Shown here: positions 52,943-63,893 of the stretch, in pieces
Position numbering within the stretch: the first letter of the stretch is position 1
Layout of the letters: each line of letters opens with the position of its first letter
Assembly: GCF_020360975.1 (NCBI RefSeq)
Contig: NW_025408680.1
Coordinates: 1,736,001-1,800,000, forward strand
DNA from: Hirsutella rhossiliensis
Lineage: Eukaryota; Ascomycota; Sordariomycetes; Hypocreales; Ophiocordycipitaceae
Length of the DNA stretch: 64,000 nt
Direction of reading: 5' to 3'
The notes under the pieces: generated by a model
Database searches by the model: none
Told to the model about the DNA's origin: nothing
The model's input: the letters and a program-made list of their open reading frames with translations, nothing else
Translations under genes and position numbers: made by a program

Positions 52943-55252
52943 ATGGATACTGCAAGTACGTTATCCTTCTTCGATGCTGAATCTATTTTGTCGGACTCTA
53001 CGACATCAAGATCTCGCAATACAAGAGGCAAAGCGGCTATCGCAACGTGGAAGCATGCTCGCGTTGCAGCAGAGGGGGAGGAAGAGTTTAAGGGCCGAAA
53101 TCGCCTTCTCTATTGCAGTCATTGTCCCCAGACAAACCCGTACAGAACTTCAGTTACCACTAACTTTCGAAAACATCTGGAGGAAAGCACGATATTCGAG
53201 TCGTGGAAGATTTGACTCCTCTTCAATCGTCCATCTTTGAGGGTTTGAGCAACTCTACCAGCAAGCACGGGACTTGGGCCGCACAACGGAGATTGAGTCG
53301 GAGGTCTTCAAACGCTACCTGGACCAAGACAAGATAAACAAAGCCTTAGCTTTGCTGATCGTCGCACGAAACCTTCCTTATCGAATTGTCGAATCCGCGA
53401 ATTTCACCTCTTCATTTCGACCTTGAACCCGGTCGCGAAGGACTATCTCCCTTCCGCCCACTCGACTATTCCACGAATTATCGACAATCATTTCCAGTCG
53501 GCCAAGGATATCGTGCGAATGAAGCTCCAGTCAGCAAAATCCAAGGTTCACCTCTCGCTTGACATTTGGACGTCCCCCAATCGGCTCCTTCTTCTCGGAG
53601 TTTGCTCCACTTTGTTGACCACGCACAAGAAGCACGACGGAAAGCTCTCCTTGCACTTCGGCCTGTGGGGAACCATTCCGGGAGGAGCAATTCGTTACAC
53701 TTCTTCCCATCTTGCGGGACTTTGGTATTCTGCGACGCCTTGGAAGCATCGTTGGGGATAATTCGAGCACGAATGACACCCTCTGCCGGGCAGTGAGCAC
53801 GTATCTCAAGGAAGAGGGCGTCAAATGGGATCCTGAAGTTCACCGCCTCCGATGCCTAGGCCACGTTATCAACTTGGCAGTTCAAGCTTTCCTGTTCCAG
53901 AATTCTATTGACTTGAAAGAGGGCGAAATATGCGAAGACGCAGATGACCTGGCAAAGTTCAAAGGCAGCGCACCGAATTTCGCCGCCTTGGACCACTTGG
54001 TAAGCTCCACAACCTGGTTGTCAACATCCGGAGTTCATCAGGACGCAGTGGAGAGTTTATGGAACTCGCTGAGAGGGCATTCCACTTGACAATCGTACGA
54101 GGTGGAATAGCTGGTATCAAATGCTGCATGTTGCCACTCAGCAGGAAACTGCCAGCGCTCTGGACACCTACACCAAGAATCATTTCGAAGATCTTTCTGC
54201 AGATTTTCTATTGCCGGAAGATTGGGCCCGGCTCCGAATAATTGAGAAGATCCTTCAACCGTTCGCCCGAGCGACATTAGCAACACAAGGGGATCATGCG
54301 ACCCTGGACAAAGTGCTCTTCACGATGGACGTCTTGATCCGATGCTTTGATGAAGCCCTGGTACCATGCCTTCCATTCCTCTGATCTCCTTGTGCAAGCG
54401 CTGAGATGGTGCAATAGGTCTCGTACAAATCAGACACCGAGCTGTCCTTTAGGATCAAACGAGGGTGGGAAGTCTTTGACAAATATTATAGCAAGACAGA
54501 AGCATCGCCTGTGAAAGGCCTCTAGTGAGTTGATACAACTAACTAGTCCCTATGCTGTTTACTATCAAGATAGAGAAGAAAGAAAGAAAGAAAGAGAATC
54601 TACTACATGAGAGCACAATAGCATTTTATAGCTTCGAGCCAATGGAAGGTTCTAGAAGCTAGGCGGCGCAGCCGCCGTTAAAGCGGCTTGCCCGTTACAT
54701 CGCCCTATTATGCAGCTGCCTTGATCCTTCATCCCAGCTATCGCACAACATACATCCAGGCAAATTGGAAGAAGAAGTGGCAAAAACCTGCGTTCAAACA
54801 GGTCAAAGACCTTTGGCTCACATACCGAGACACTGTGGATGGCGCCCTCTCGCAACATTTACTAGATGACGATGATGACGAGGACCTTGACGCGTTTGAT
54901 CGCATTTCAAGGAACCTGCAGAATTGCACTCGACCGTCAAGCCAGGACGAGTACGAAGATTACATTTCATGTGATCCGTACGACATTACGCCGACGACGG
55001 CCTTGTCATGGTGGCTTCAAGAGCAACAGAAAACGATGGCACAAGCTATCACAAATGGCCATAGACATCCTATCAATGCCGGCGATGAGTGATGAACCTG
55101 AGCGGGTGTTCTCAGGGCGCGTCGCACAATCTCATGGGAAAGAGCCCAATTGGACGCGAAACAAGTCGAAAGGGAGAATGCTTAAAGCATTGGCTCAAGA
55201 ACGATATCTTGCAAGGGCCGAGGGTGGTGGCGGGTCCCCAGATTTTGGGTAA
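52943..55252 (+). pseudogene. hAT transposase with BED finger
   Basis: ATG 52,943 (MDTASTLSFFDAESILSD) leads to a BED zinc finger: CSHCPQTNPYRTSVTTNFRKH. After a shift near 53,190 follow LYQQARDLGRTTEIESEVFK and LPYRIVESANFTS; after others, KVHLSLDIWTSPNRLLLLG with the catalytic-core aspartate, GDNSSTNDT, RLRCLGHVINLAVQAFL and RIIEKILQPFARATLATQGD. The C-terminal dimerisation block ALSWWLQEQQK (55,000) and MAIDILSMPAMSDEPERVFS (55,060-55,120) are in different frames. A 190-bp solo LTR splits it at 54,510. It is not functional as written. Confidence 0.8.
54505..54704. repeat. Solo LTR nested in the hAT transposase
   Basis: A 190-bp TG...CA sequence (54,510-54,699; TGTGAAAGGCC...CCGTTACA) is flanked by the 5-bp duplication TCGCC (54,505-54,509 and 54,700-54,704). 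It contains an AGAAAGAAAG run. Without the LTR and one TCGCC the transposase frame is continuous (YYSKTEASP joined to YYAAALILHPS), which proves the insertion is younger than the hAT copy. The LTR is unrelated to the Copia LTR at 45,193. Confidence 0.85.
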
Positions 55253-55538
55253 AATCCTGGCTCAACTTCTACGCCTGTTTCCTGCAAAAGGAGCAAATTT
55301 CTGCTTGGCATCCCCTTAACCGGTCGTCTGTCATTACGTTCACGTTAACTGTTCCTTGATTTTCATTGATTCATGTCGTGTTTGGCACGTTTTGCCGAGA
55401 CCATATAGGTGAGCTGTTGCGGGATGCGCACGGACCAAGAATGGAAAGGTGTATTGCAATACTTGCAATAAATGTGGGGCGATACTCCAGTATGGATTGC
55501 ACACCTTTCCATATATGGAAAACCACCCTGCTTTTGAG

Positions 55539-56631
55539 TGAATGGTGCGCCCGAGCGGTTACTGGCACCTAGGTCTGGGGTGGGAGGTCCTACGACCCCT
55601 ACTAGACCTTGGGTTATGGTGTGCCACTGAGTAGTCGGCGTTATTTCCGGCCCGAGCCCATTATGTAGTTACTGGGAACAGCGTAGCAAAGGCAGCGTCA
55701 GCGCCTTCTAACACAGCAGAAGATGCTTAGTTACTAGTGACAAGATGCCCCATGCCGTGCTAGTTACTGGCACTTACTCTAATAGGTGTTACTAGGAGCA
55801 CATCGCTAAGCGCCCGGAGGTTCCCGGTCCCTTTAAGGTACCAACAACCGACGCACATTAGTCACCAGTAGCCCTTAGTTGACAGAAACTCGCAGCAGGG
55901 CGTTATTGGCAACCGCGGCTCTAGCGTGTCGTCGTTACTGGCGCCTAGCGAGGCGGCGCTTAGTGATTAGTGGTAACTCCGTATATAGACCCTTGCATAT
56001 TTGGCTAGGTGCCTAGTAAAGGTCGAACACAATGCGCTGCTCTACATTCAGGCGATCAAAGAGGCTGGTTCCCTAGATCTGGGCCGAGATGATATAGTCC
56101 GAAGTGGATAGGGCAGGTTATGGTAGAACCATGGGGAAGTAAAGAAGTCTAGCCACCAGGGAGGACCATGCCGGGGCCCGGAGCGCGAGGCTCTTGAAGG
56201 CTGAAGCTCGAATATCGGAGAATGAGCTCGCTATCAGGCAGCAGCACCGGTTGGCCCGACAGAATAAGCGGGAAAAAGGTGCTCGCAGCTTTACTTGAGA
56301 TTGATCAAACGGAGAGCCGGGTTCCTAGGCCGGATCGCCTCCAGTCGAGCGTGCAGCTGGGCCGCAGCGGCCCTCATGAGCGGCGTCACTCACAGGCCAG
56401 GGGCCACGCTAATGACGAATGCGACATTTCTATAGACGGTACAGGCTAGCCCAGAGATAGAAATTGGGCTTTGATCATATAAACGCGGCACGCCCGTCTA
56501 AATGTACACGCAATACCAATAACTTTCCGTTACTACCTACTAAATGCCTCGAGCTAGGAAGGTATACGTATACATTGGACTATATCAGCTAATACCGTAT
56601 AGCTACAAGTAAAGAATTAGAATATTCAAGG
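55539..56631. other. Intergenic with degenerate GTTACTGG repeats
   Basis: No gene is supported. Between 55,556 and 55,945 the motif GTTACTGG or GTTACTAG recurs at irregular spacing (about 55,558; 55,669; 55,733; 55,762; 55,788; 55,934), plus CACCAGTAGCC in reverse, often followed by CRCCTAG-like sequence. The rest, including the small frame at 56,222-56,449, shows no recognisable feature. Confidence 0.4.
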
Positions 56632-57840
56632 TTAAGCCGGGCCTCCGGTGAGATCGATAAGTTCGACGTCTCCCTGTCTGTGAACGGGATACATATGTCC
56701 AGCAATAACAACAAAGGTGTTATCCGCCTCTTGGTGTGCTGGCCCCTTAACTTGACCATCCTTGGATTCCTCGCTTGGTTCCTCCACCCCACAGCTGTAT
56801 TCTGAATCCCCGGTAAGGTCGATAACCACGATCTCGCGTGTGGCGCTGAGCGATGCTGTCGGTGCTTGGTGATGGAATTTGTCCGCGAACCCATCGTTAT
56901 CTTCGGCATCACAGTACGAAAGCTCCTCATTCTGGGCATCGTTTGGTGCATGGCCCTCACAAACTGAAGAATCCCCCATGAGGTCAACAACAAGAGGCTC
57001 ACAGGCAGGGTGGTTTTCCATCACGATTGCAAGGGGTTTTTCCATCAAAGGTACATCTGTCCATAATGGACAGAATGGACAACCCCCCCTGCTCATACTC
57101 CTGGCATAAAGTCCAAGGGGCCGGCCACTAAAACAGTAGGCTTGTCTGCCACTAAATCTCGCTAAATCTTTAGGCCTTATTAGCGGTATACCCCCTATAG
57201 TGCTGACACACCGAGAATGGAAAAGGATTGTCCATTGTACCTTTAATGGAAAGACCCCTTGCAATCGTGATGGAAAACCACCCTGCTCACAGGTAGCTTT
57301 GGGAGATGTATTGGGTGCCTGTGGATCGTAAGGATCGAATCTGTCCGGGAAACCGTCGTCGCGCAACTCTAAGAATTCATTGAGGGAAAGATCCGGCGGT
57401 GGTGGTGGGGAAGACTCCCCAAGCACCGGCATGAAGCTGTTTGATGTGTCACTAGTAGCTTCACCACTCATGAGCCTCACCATCCCATCGTAGATTCCAA
57501 AAGGCGCATACGGAAAATTGCTGCCAAAGAGATCGATATCTTCGGTGGGTAGAGTGAAGTCAACATCAGTCTTGGCACAATCCCACGCGTCGTCGTCATT
57601 CATTGCGCCGTCGTCTCCGGAAGGGCTAGAGTCATAGGTGTGTCCATAGTCCCAAGCCGAGGCAGTAAAGTCGACAGTGGAATCCAAGTCATGACGATCC
57701 ATGGCCAGCGAGCCCAAAGAAAGATTGATCATCGAAATGTCGACGGGAGTGGCAGGCACGAAGGTGGCATCATCGAGGGTCTGGATAGGCATGGGCACTT
57801 CAGCGTCACTTGGCCAGAATGATCCAAAGAAGGTAGGCAT
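56632..57840 (-). CDS. Acidic protein with SUMO-interacting-like motifs, containing an exonised MITE
   Basis: This is an intact 402-codon frame, ATG at 57,840, stop 56,632-56,634. The N-terminal 150 residues are acidic and Asp/Ser/Pro-rich. Three C-terminal motifs resemble SUMO-interacting motifs: LVVDLMGD (283-290), VVIDLTGD (338-345) and VELIDLTG (392-399). Two modules are internal duplicates: DDGFPDRF...SPKATCE-PLVVDLMGDSS and DNDGFADKF...SLSATRE-IVVIDLTGDSE. Residues about 186-281 come from a MITE inserted inside the first module; MITE plus duplication is 288 bp, so the frame is kept. Without it the protein would be 306 residues. A TATA box lies 71 bp upstream. SUMO binding is inferred from motif shape; no catalytic domain is seen. 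Confidence 0.65.
   Translation of the reverse strand: MPTFFGSFWPSDAEVPMPIQTLDDATFVPATPVDISMINLSLGSLAMDRHDLDSTVDFTASAWDYGHTYDSSPSGDDGAMNDDDAWDCAKTDVDFTLPTEDIDLFGSNFPYAPFGIYDGMVRLMSGEATSDTSNSFMPVLGESSPPPPPDLSLNEFLELRDDGFPDRFDPYDPQAPNTSPKATCEQGGFPSRLQGVFPLKVQWTILFHSRCVSTIGGIPLIRPKDLARFSGRQAYCFSGRPLGLYARSMSRGGCPFCPLWTDVPLMEKPLAIVMENHPACEPLVVDLMGDSSVCEGHAPNDAQNEELSYCDAEDNDGFADKFHHQAPTASLSATREIVVIDLTGDSEYSCGVEEPSEESKDGQVKGPAHQEADNTFVVIAGHMYPVHRQGDVELIDLTGGPA
57006..57285. mobile_element. hAT-type MITE inside the SIM-protein gene
   Basis: 280 bp with perfect terminal inverted repeats of about 31 bp, beginning CAGGGTGGTTTTCCAT then CACGATTGCAAGGGG, continuing imperfectly inward. An 8-bp target-site duplication CTCACAGG flanks it (56,998-57,005 and 57,286-57,293). 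The first 16 bases equal the TIR of the hAT element at 52,697, so that family could have mobilised it. It has no coding capacity of its own. Confidence 0.9.
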
Positions 57841-57910
57841 GAGAAAAGAGACGAGGAGTGAGATGTAAGGAGCAGAATTCAGCCCGGACTCCTGGGAAGG
57901 GGGCCGTCCA

Positions 57911-57917
57911 TTTTATA
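57911..57917 (-). promoter_or_regulatory. TATA box of the SIM-protein gene
   Basis: TATAAAA on the minus strand (GTGTATAAAATGG), 71-77 bp upstream of the ATG at 57,840, followed by a pyrimidine-rich leader. Confidence 0.6.
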
Positions 57918-57995
57918 CACATCCTGTCGGGGCTTCACGTCACGGGTATGGTCGTCCAAGAGGCGGCCATTTGCTCACGCCGTCATCGTCTACCA

Positions 57996-60090
57996 TTACT
58001 CCCTGCCATCAACCCAAAATTCCTCGCCAGCATGGGAATCAGGTGTCGCCTCCTCCTTCCAGTCCCAATCATCACACTCGGCATCCTCCATCGCCCGGAT
58101 GATCTTCCTGCTTGAGCGCTCCTTCCTTCGCTTCTGAGGGCCAGCCGTATGGTAAGCCGCGGAGTCGTCGAGACTCCTCTTGATCTTGATCTTGTTCCTG
58201 CCGAGTCTGCCGCTGCCCTCGCCGCCACTGGTCCCGTTGCTCGTGTCGTCATCGGGTGGCATGTCTCCTCCATTTCGTCCCCTCTTCGCTTCGACCAATC
58301 CACGACTCACAATCTCCCCTTCATTCTTCACCAGCACGGCCCCAAGAACTTCCCCTCCTGCATGAAGCTCCCTTACGTGTGCTATCCAGCCGGATCGATC
58401 AATGATCAACGGTTGCTCGAATTGGCCCTGCTGACATATGAGGCATTGACGGAGCTGCCAGGACGTTGACTCAGGGTGTCTCGTATTGAAGTGCTTCGTG
58501 AACCCCGCTCTTGTGAAGTATTTCTCGCACAAGATGCAGTACGCAGGCATTGTCATCCCAGGCCGAAGATTAGGGGTGTGTACTCTGCCATGCTTTCGCA
58601 GGACATGGCTGCTTCAGGCGGATGGGCTAGCTGGAATAACACACTCGTCCCATCCTAGTCGCTGGCACTCCGGGCATGTGAACGGGAGATTGAAGTTGTC
58701 CATGTGAGTCGGCCGAACATGCCTAGTGAGTGCGCTGTTGTCGTAGTACGTCCCACAGCCAAAGAGGCATCGTGGTCTTTCTGCCTCGTGATTGGCAGCG
58801 GCGCTCGCGCAACCACTCATTCCCCGATTGTCGTCGTCCTCATCATCATCGATGGCCTGCTGGGACCAGCCCCAAAGGTAGGCTACTAACCGGTCGGGAA
58901 GACTGTCGCGAGGATGCTTGTCCGTAAACAGTAGAGAGATGTTCGCGGCAACGATGCTGCTAGGGCCATTATTTTTCCGCCTCGGGTTGGTCGCGGAGGG
59001 ATCATGTAGATGGTCGGTCGTCTGCCCAAGAACCCGTAATCTATCCACCTCTGCGAAAGTAAAGGCGCCGTTTCTCTTGCAATGTAAGCTCCTCCAAGCA
59101 GTTATAAATGTGCTGTATACGTCCGGTAATCTCGGCGACCTCGCGACACCTTGAGCCTTGTTCTAATATTGCGACTTTCAATCGCTCCCGTAGGCCTGTG
59201 ATGTCTCGTCGTTCCTCAAATTGGTCGAGCTCCTGCTGCGTAAGGTAGACAGGAGCATGGGGATCGTGTTGTAGGAAGGCGTTCGATATTATAGACCATA
59301 AGGCGTCGTCTTGTTTAGCGAGCTCCCCAAACGCTATTTCCGCTAATTTTTCTCGAACCTGAACCGGCTGGTAGCTGTCAGAAACTTAGGTTTCTGTCAC
59401 CTTCCGACGTAGCAGAGAGGCAGCAGTCATAGGATGAACGAAATAGTTAATCAATAAAAAGTTCATCAAAAAGGATCAGGAGGATCATGCTCATTACCCC
59501 GCTGCGGCTGACACCTGTGCCCCTTTTTAGGCTCCTGATCTTGTGGCCTTATTGCCTGACGGGTCTTGACTCAGCTTTTACAGGGAGGTCTCGCACCTGC
59601 ACATTCTGACAGTAGCTCCGTTCAAAAACATCCGTCGAGTTAGAGAGAATGAAGTTGCGTAGCGCCGGTGTTAGACTCCCTGGATCCATGTAGATTAATA
59701 ATGCTCGAGACGCTCTAACACTCGCGAATCGCCCTCACCTTTCAACCGGCCGCCAGCACCGACTCTCAGGGAGTATGGCCTTTTCCTCTCACGCGAACCT
59801 GCCACAAAGTACACACGGTTCCACGTCTCCAGGAACGTGCCATACGATATTGGAACAATCTCTTTGTCTAGCATCTCAGTTTTCCATTTCAGTGGCACGA
59901 AGTCGACGCCCTTCTCCAGAGGTGGGGGACGCAACACCTGGTTGCAAGAATCGAATTCGGCTTCGAAAGCGTTATCGGCTATCGCCCGAACAGTAAAAAG
60001 GGAGACGAGGCAGACGAGTTTATAAGGGACGATGGGCATAGGAACTCGCAAACTATTATCCAAAAGATGTGTTATTTATTAGATCGCAGA
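57996..60090 (-). pseudogene. DUF3435/FluG-type tyrosine recombinase with C2H2 fingers, decayed
   Basis: The 5' block (59,739-60,063) reads MPIVPYKLVCLVSLFTVRAI, LKWKTEMLDKEIVPISYGTF and RKRPYSLRVGAGGRLKG. A 59-bp intron (59,680-59,738, GTGAGG...ATCCAG) joins it to SLTPALRNFILSNSTDVFER then SYCQ, the conserved recombinase C-terminus with a candidate catalytic Tyr. Another stretch (59,121-59,385) reads VQVREKLAEIAFGELAKQDD, APVYLTQQELDQFEERRDIT and RERLKVAILEQG; a 70-bp intron (59,051-59,120) joins it to VDRLRVLGQTTDHL. C2H2-like fingers follow (CLFGCGTYYDNSALTRHVRP, CPECQRLGWDEC, then YCILCEKYFTRAGFTKHF). A TGA near 58,614 replaces the Trp expected before SSHVLRKH, and TAA at 59,386 is unexplained. 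The 5' end is lost to a non-LTR insertion. The family call is from remembered conserved motifs. Confidence 0.65.
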
Positions 60091-60114
60091 AAAGGCTTTC
60101 GAATGGCGACAGAT

Positions 60115-60136
60115 GAGTAGTAGTAGTAGTAGTAGT
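60115..60136 (-). repeat. 3' trinucleotide tail of non-LTR element 2
   Basis: TAG repeated about seven times on the plus strand, equal to a (CTA)n tail at the 3' end of the element. Confidence 0.7.
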
Positions 60137-60621
60137 TTATTACACTAGCTAGCCTGCAGGCTCTAGAGCCTCTACTCGTTACCTATATAGGAAAAACCCG
60201 GTGGCCCAGGAGGAAAACCTATATACAACCTTCTCATCTGCCTCGGCCCGCGGGCCGCCATCGTCGCGATGTTGAGCATGTTGGGTCGCAGCCGCCAGCC
60301 TGGTGCAGGTGGGGGACCTCCGTCCCAAACTGGGCCGGGGCGTCAGGTCCCGTAGGCGCGTTGTACCCGAATAGCCGTCAACGCGCGCGCAGCGCGACGG
60401 AGAACTCTATCCCGCTTATACCTCCTTTCTCAGGAATTTCTTGCTGGTGTTCGGTCGGTCGTCCACGGCCCGCCAGGCTCCCGAGTGTGAGCCGTACTAG
60501 GGGCGGCGATTGACACCATTGTGGGGGTCGAGGCCCGGCAGTGCGTGCAGGCCCTTCGCGGCTGTTTGGGATTGGGAGCCGACAAGAGTAAAGACATTCA
60601 CTGCTACCTTGTTCTCTCTTT

Positions 60622-63600
60622 CTACCCTCCGTCCGCTCGTGATCGTGTCGTTGTCGCGGCGCTGGCGGTCCAGCTTCTTGCGAGATCTGCTGCTACCTTG
60701 TAGTGGGGTATCGGCCGAAAGTTGAGAAACCATCGGACGAGGTATGGGGCTGTGTCGGGTCGCATAAGAAGCGCGCGGAGGTCGGCGTCAGTGCGGAGGG
60801 CGGCTGGGAGGAGCCTGCGGTTGTCAGCTTGTAGGGGGCAGCGGAGGAAGACGTGAAACACTGTTTCCTCCCGCCACCGCACCGGCAGAGGGGGGTCGTC
60901 GCGCTGGGAACGTTCTTGTGATAGAGAAAGCTGTTAAGACCTATCTTCCCCGTGCGGAGCTGGATAAGCGTGGAGCTCTCGTGCTTGTAGAGGTCGGCGT
61001 GGGCGTTCAGCCTTCTCCAGGGCTTCGGAGGGGGCGGTTCCGTGTCTGATGGTTGGAGGGCACGACGAGGATGGCGTGCCTTCGCGTCTCGCAGCTCTCT
61101 TTCCCACCTTCTCGTCCATTCACGCCATAGAGCTTCACGAGGCTCCGTCGAGCCTATGCACCAGCGCTGTCGCCACTCCTCGCCGCCATTTCCGGGTTTG
61201 CGCCATGGACCCTTGCGTTTTCGAAGCACGCTGCTGACTTTTGCGCAGGCCAGACGCAGCCGCGCCCGCCATCCCCGAGGTCTCGAGTCGACTCTGAAAT
61301 CTCGCTAGTCGTTCGTTGAGGTAGAGGTCAAGCGGCGGGACTTCGGTCTCTGTTTCTAGGGTGCGGGTTGGTGTGGCTTTATACGCGCCGGCGACGGTTC
61401 GAAGGCACGTCGTTTGTAGGCTGCAGAGCGCACGAGCCACTCCCCTTGGCCGTCCGTTCGGTGGCGTAGGCGTATGGAAGGCTGGGCCTCCATAGACGAT
61501 GGCGCTGCGGATAACCTTGGTGTAGATCTCCCGTGCGCGCGAGAGTCGACATCCCCACGCAGACGCAGCGAGCGCGGTAAGTGCCACCCGTTGGCGCTGA
61601 AACTTGGTCTGGATTTGCTTAAGGTGAGGGCCCCATTGGAGCTTGCGGTGAAGCCAAACTCCGAGGAAGCGGGAGGACTCTGACGACGCTATCGTGGTGT
61701 TGCCGAGGCGAACGCACGTCTCGGGCGGGGCGTGGGCGCGTATGAAGTGCAGTAATTCGCTTTTCGCCGGTTCGAACGCTGCCCCTACAGCGCGCGCCCA
61801 GCCTTCGCATGCAGACCATGCTCCTTCGAGCCTTTCGGCGGTTTCGTCTGTGGTTCTGCCGAAGGCGAGAATGTTCGAGTCGTCTGCGAAGCCGACTAGT
61901 ATTGTTCCCGCCGTTGCTTCGAGAGCGTCGTAAAGGGGGGCGATATAGAAGAGGAAGAGGATCGGGGAAAGCCGGGATCCTTGGGGGACGCCTGCGTGTA
62001 TGCTGAGGGGGTTCGACGCGTCGCCGTCGAAGAGTAGGCGAGCTGTTCTGTTGCTTACGAAACTCCGGATCCAAGCTAGGAGCCATTCCGGGATACCTCT
62101 CCCTTTTAAAGCCTGGAGGAGGCAGGTGTGGTCTACCCTGTCAAAAGCACCCTTGAGATCGAGTTGAAGAAGGGACGCGACACCGCCTTGATCCCACGCT
62201 GTGCGCGCCAGTTCTGCGACAATATGGACTGTTACTTCCGTAGAGCGTCTAGGCCGATTGCCCATCTGTCCCTCGGGGAGCAGTAGATGCGTCTCCGCAG
62301 TATCGGCGAGCCGCCGTGCGATCGTCGCCTCTATTATCTTGCCCACCGTGCTGAGGAGGGAGATTGGGCGCCAGCTGCCTGCTAGGTTAAGTTGAGCCTG
62401 GGTCTTGTTGGGTTTGGGGATAACCACCACGTCTGCGCGGCGAAAGCGCTCTGGGAAATACCCGAGAGCGCAGCTAGAGTTTAGCAATGTAAGGATATAG
62501 ATAGCGACTGGTTTACCGCAGGCTTTATTAACCCCAGGGGCAGACCATCTTCCCCCGCCGCCTTCCATGGTGCCGTCCGTTTGATGACTTGCTCGACCTC
62601 CACGAGGGAGAAGTGGTTGCTGATCGTAACCGGCTCGCGGGCGGGGCCCCCGGTAGCGTCGGGATGGGCGGCCGAGGGTGTCGGGAAGAATCTTTCGGTC
62701 AACACTCTGGTTTTGTCGGCGCGCGTGCGAACTGGGGTTGGGTCGCCTTCTACTCGTGAGAGGTCGGGGAGGCGTAATGGTGCAGGTGGTTGGGTGCTTC
62801 TAAGTCTGGCCCATCGCTCCAAGGCCCAGATGCCTTTCGTCTTTGAGGCGTCGTGGAGATGTCTCCTCCATGCGCTCCTGCACGCCTCGTGTACGGCTCG
62901 ACTCTGCACCGCTACGGCGTCGCGTCGCGCTTCCCAGTGGGCCGGGTTCCTGGTTCTTAAGTAGAGCCTCTCGGCCTGCTTAGCCGCCTGGGTGGCGTTT
63001 TCAACATCGCGGGTCCACCACTCTTCCCTGCCTCCATCAGCTCGATCGCGGACCTTGGGCGCAGCGCGATAGGCGATTTCTGTCAGTTGGTTGACCAGCC
63101 AGTCGGCATAATCGTCAATTTCTTCAGGGGATTGCGGTGCGGAAGGGGCGATCGAGGGCCTGAAACGCGTCGTCGCCTCCGCGCGGGCACGTTTGGGTTC
63201 AAGTAGGCGCCAGTTTATTGGAAGTCCTCGGAGCCGTAAGCGGGGCGGAGGCGGTCCAACGTCAAGTTGTAGGAGTTGCGGGATGTGTTCTGAACCTGTG
63301 ATATCTGCTCTACCGAGGTACGTCGCTGAGAGGTCCCGCGAGACCCAGGCGAGGTCTATCGTGCTGTCACGCTTACCCGGCCCACCAAGACGAGTGATTT
63401 CGCCTTCGGGCGTGGCGAGCGCAAGATTCCATCGGCTCGCCAGCTCTAGTATGTCGTCGCAGTTGTCCGACGTTCGGTTATGGATGTCCCAGAGCGGGTG
63501 GTGGATGTTGAAGTCTCCGACGAAGGCGGCTCTACAGCACGGCGTGCTCGATGCGAGAGCGGGAAGCGGGCTCTGTTTAGGCTCCCTAACATAGATCGGG

Positions 63601-63893
63601 GAATAGACGGAGAAGATTGTGGTGTTGGGCTTAGTGAAGGTGACGCTGCACCAGTCGACGCCTCCGTCGCTGGTCCACGACCCGATGTCGTGCCCCCGTT
63701 TGTGGACATAAAGCGCCGCGCGGCCGGCAGTAAAGACAAGACGGTAGCTGCTCCTGCTCGGGCATATTGGATGGCCAGTCTTAGCGTTCTTAGCCGGCTC
63801 TTGGATTGCAATGACGTCGGCGGCGTGCGGGGCTTGGAGCGCAAGGGTTGTCGGTTCGTATTCCAATACATCACTGTAATTAACATTCAGCAT
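60622..63893 (-). pseudogene. ORF2 of non-LTR element 2: endonuclease and RT
   Basis: From ATG 63,893 the first frame (to 62,481, 470 residues) carries an APE-type endonuclease: DVIAIQEPAKN, FSVYSPIYVRE, FVGDFNIHHPLWD, STIDLAWVSRDL, GSEHIPQL, then a linker. A one-base shift near 62,523 moves to the RT frame (61,135-62,568): RRADVVVIPKPNKTQ, SWRPISLLSTVGKIIE, LLQLDLKGAFDRVDH, GVPQGSRLSPILFLFY and catalytic GFADDSNIL (about 61,880). A further shift near 61,200 and one near 60,885 lead to a C-terminal CRCGGG...ETVFHVFLRCP zinc-like motif ending at 60,622. No RNase H motif was found. Confidence 0.8.

Larger units (their letters stand above)
52697..55530 (+). mobile_element. hAT-family DNA transposon
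   Basis: Terminal inverted repeats CAGGGTGGTTTTCCATA (52,697) and TATGGAAAACCACCCTG (ending 55,530) match perfectly over 17 bp. A perfect 8-bp target-site duplication CTTTTGAG flanks them (52,689-52,696 and 55,531-55,538), the hallmark of hAT insertion. Subterminal regions hold repeated TATGGA/TCCATA motifs, likely transposase binding sites. The transposase gene within is degenerate and interrupted by a solo LTR. Confidence 0.9.

Noticed and set aside
58600..58640. RIP (repeat-induced point mutation) as the cause of the TGA stop
   Set aside because: The change expected is TGG to TGA, which affects a C followed by C on the other strand, not the preferred CpA context; the gene is also not visibly duplicated here.
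56632..60090. A complete Starship element
   Set aside because: Only one decayed recombinase is visible; there are no boundaries, repeats or intact cargo.
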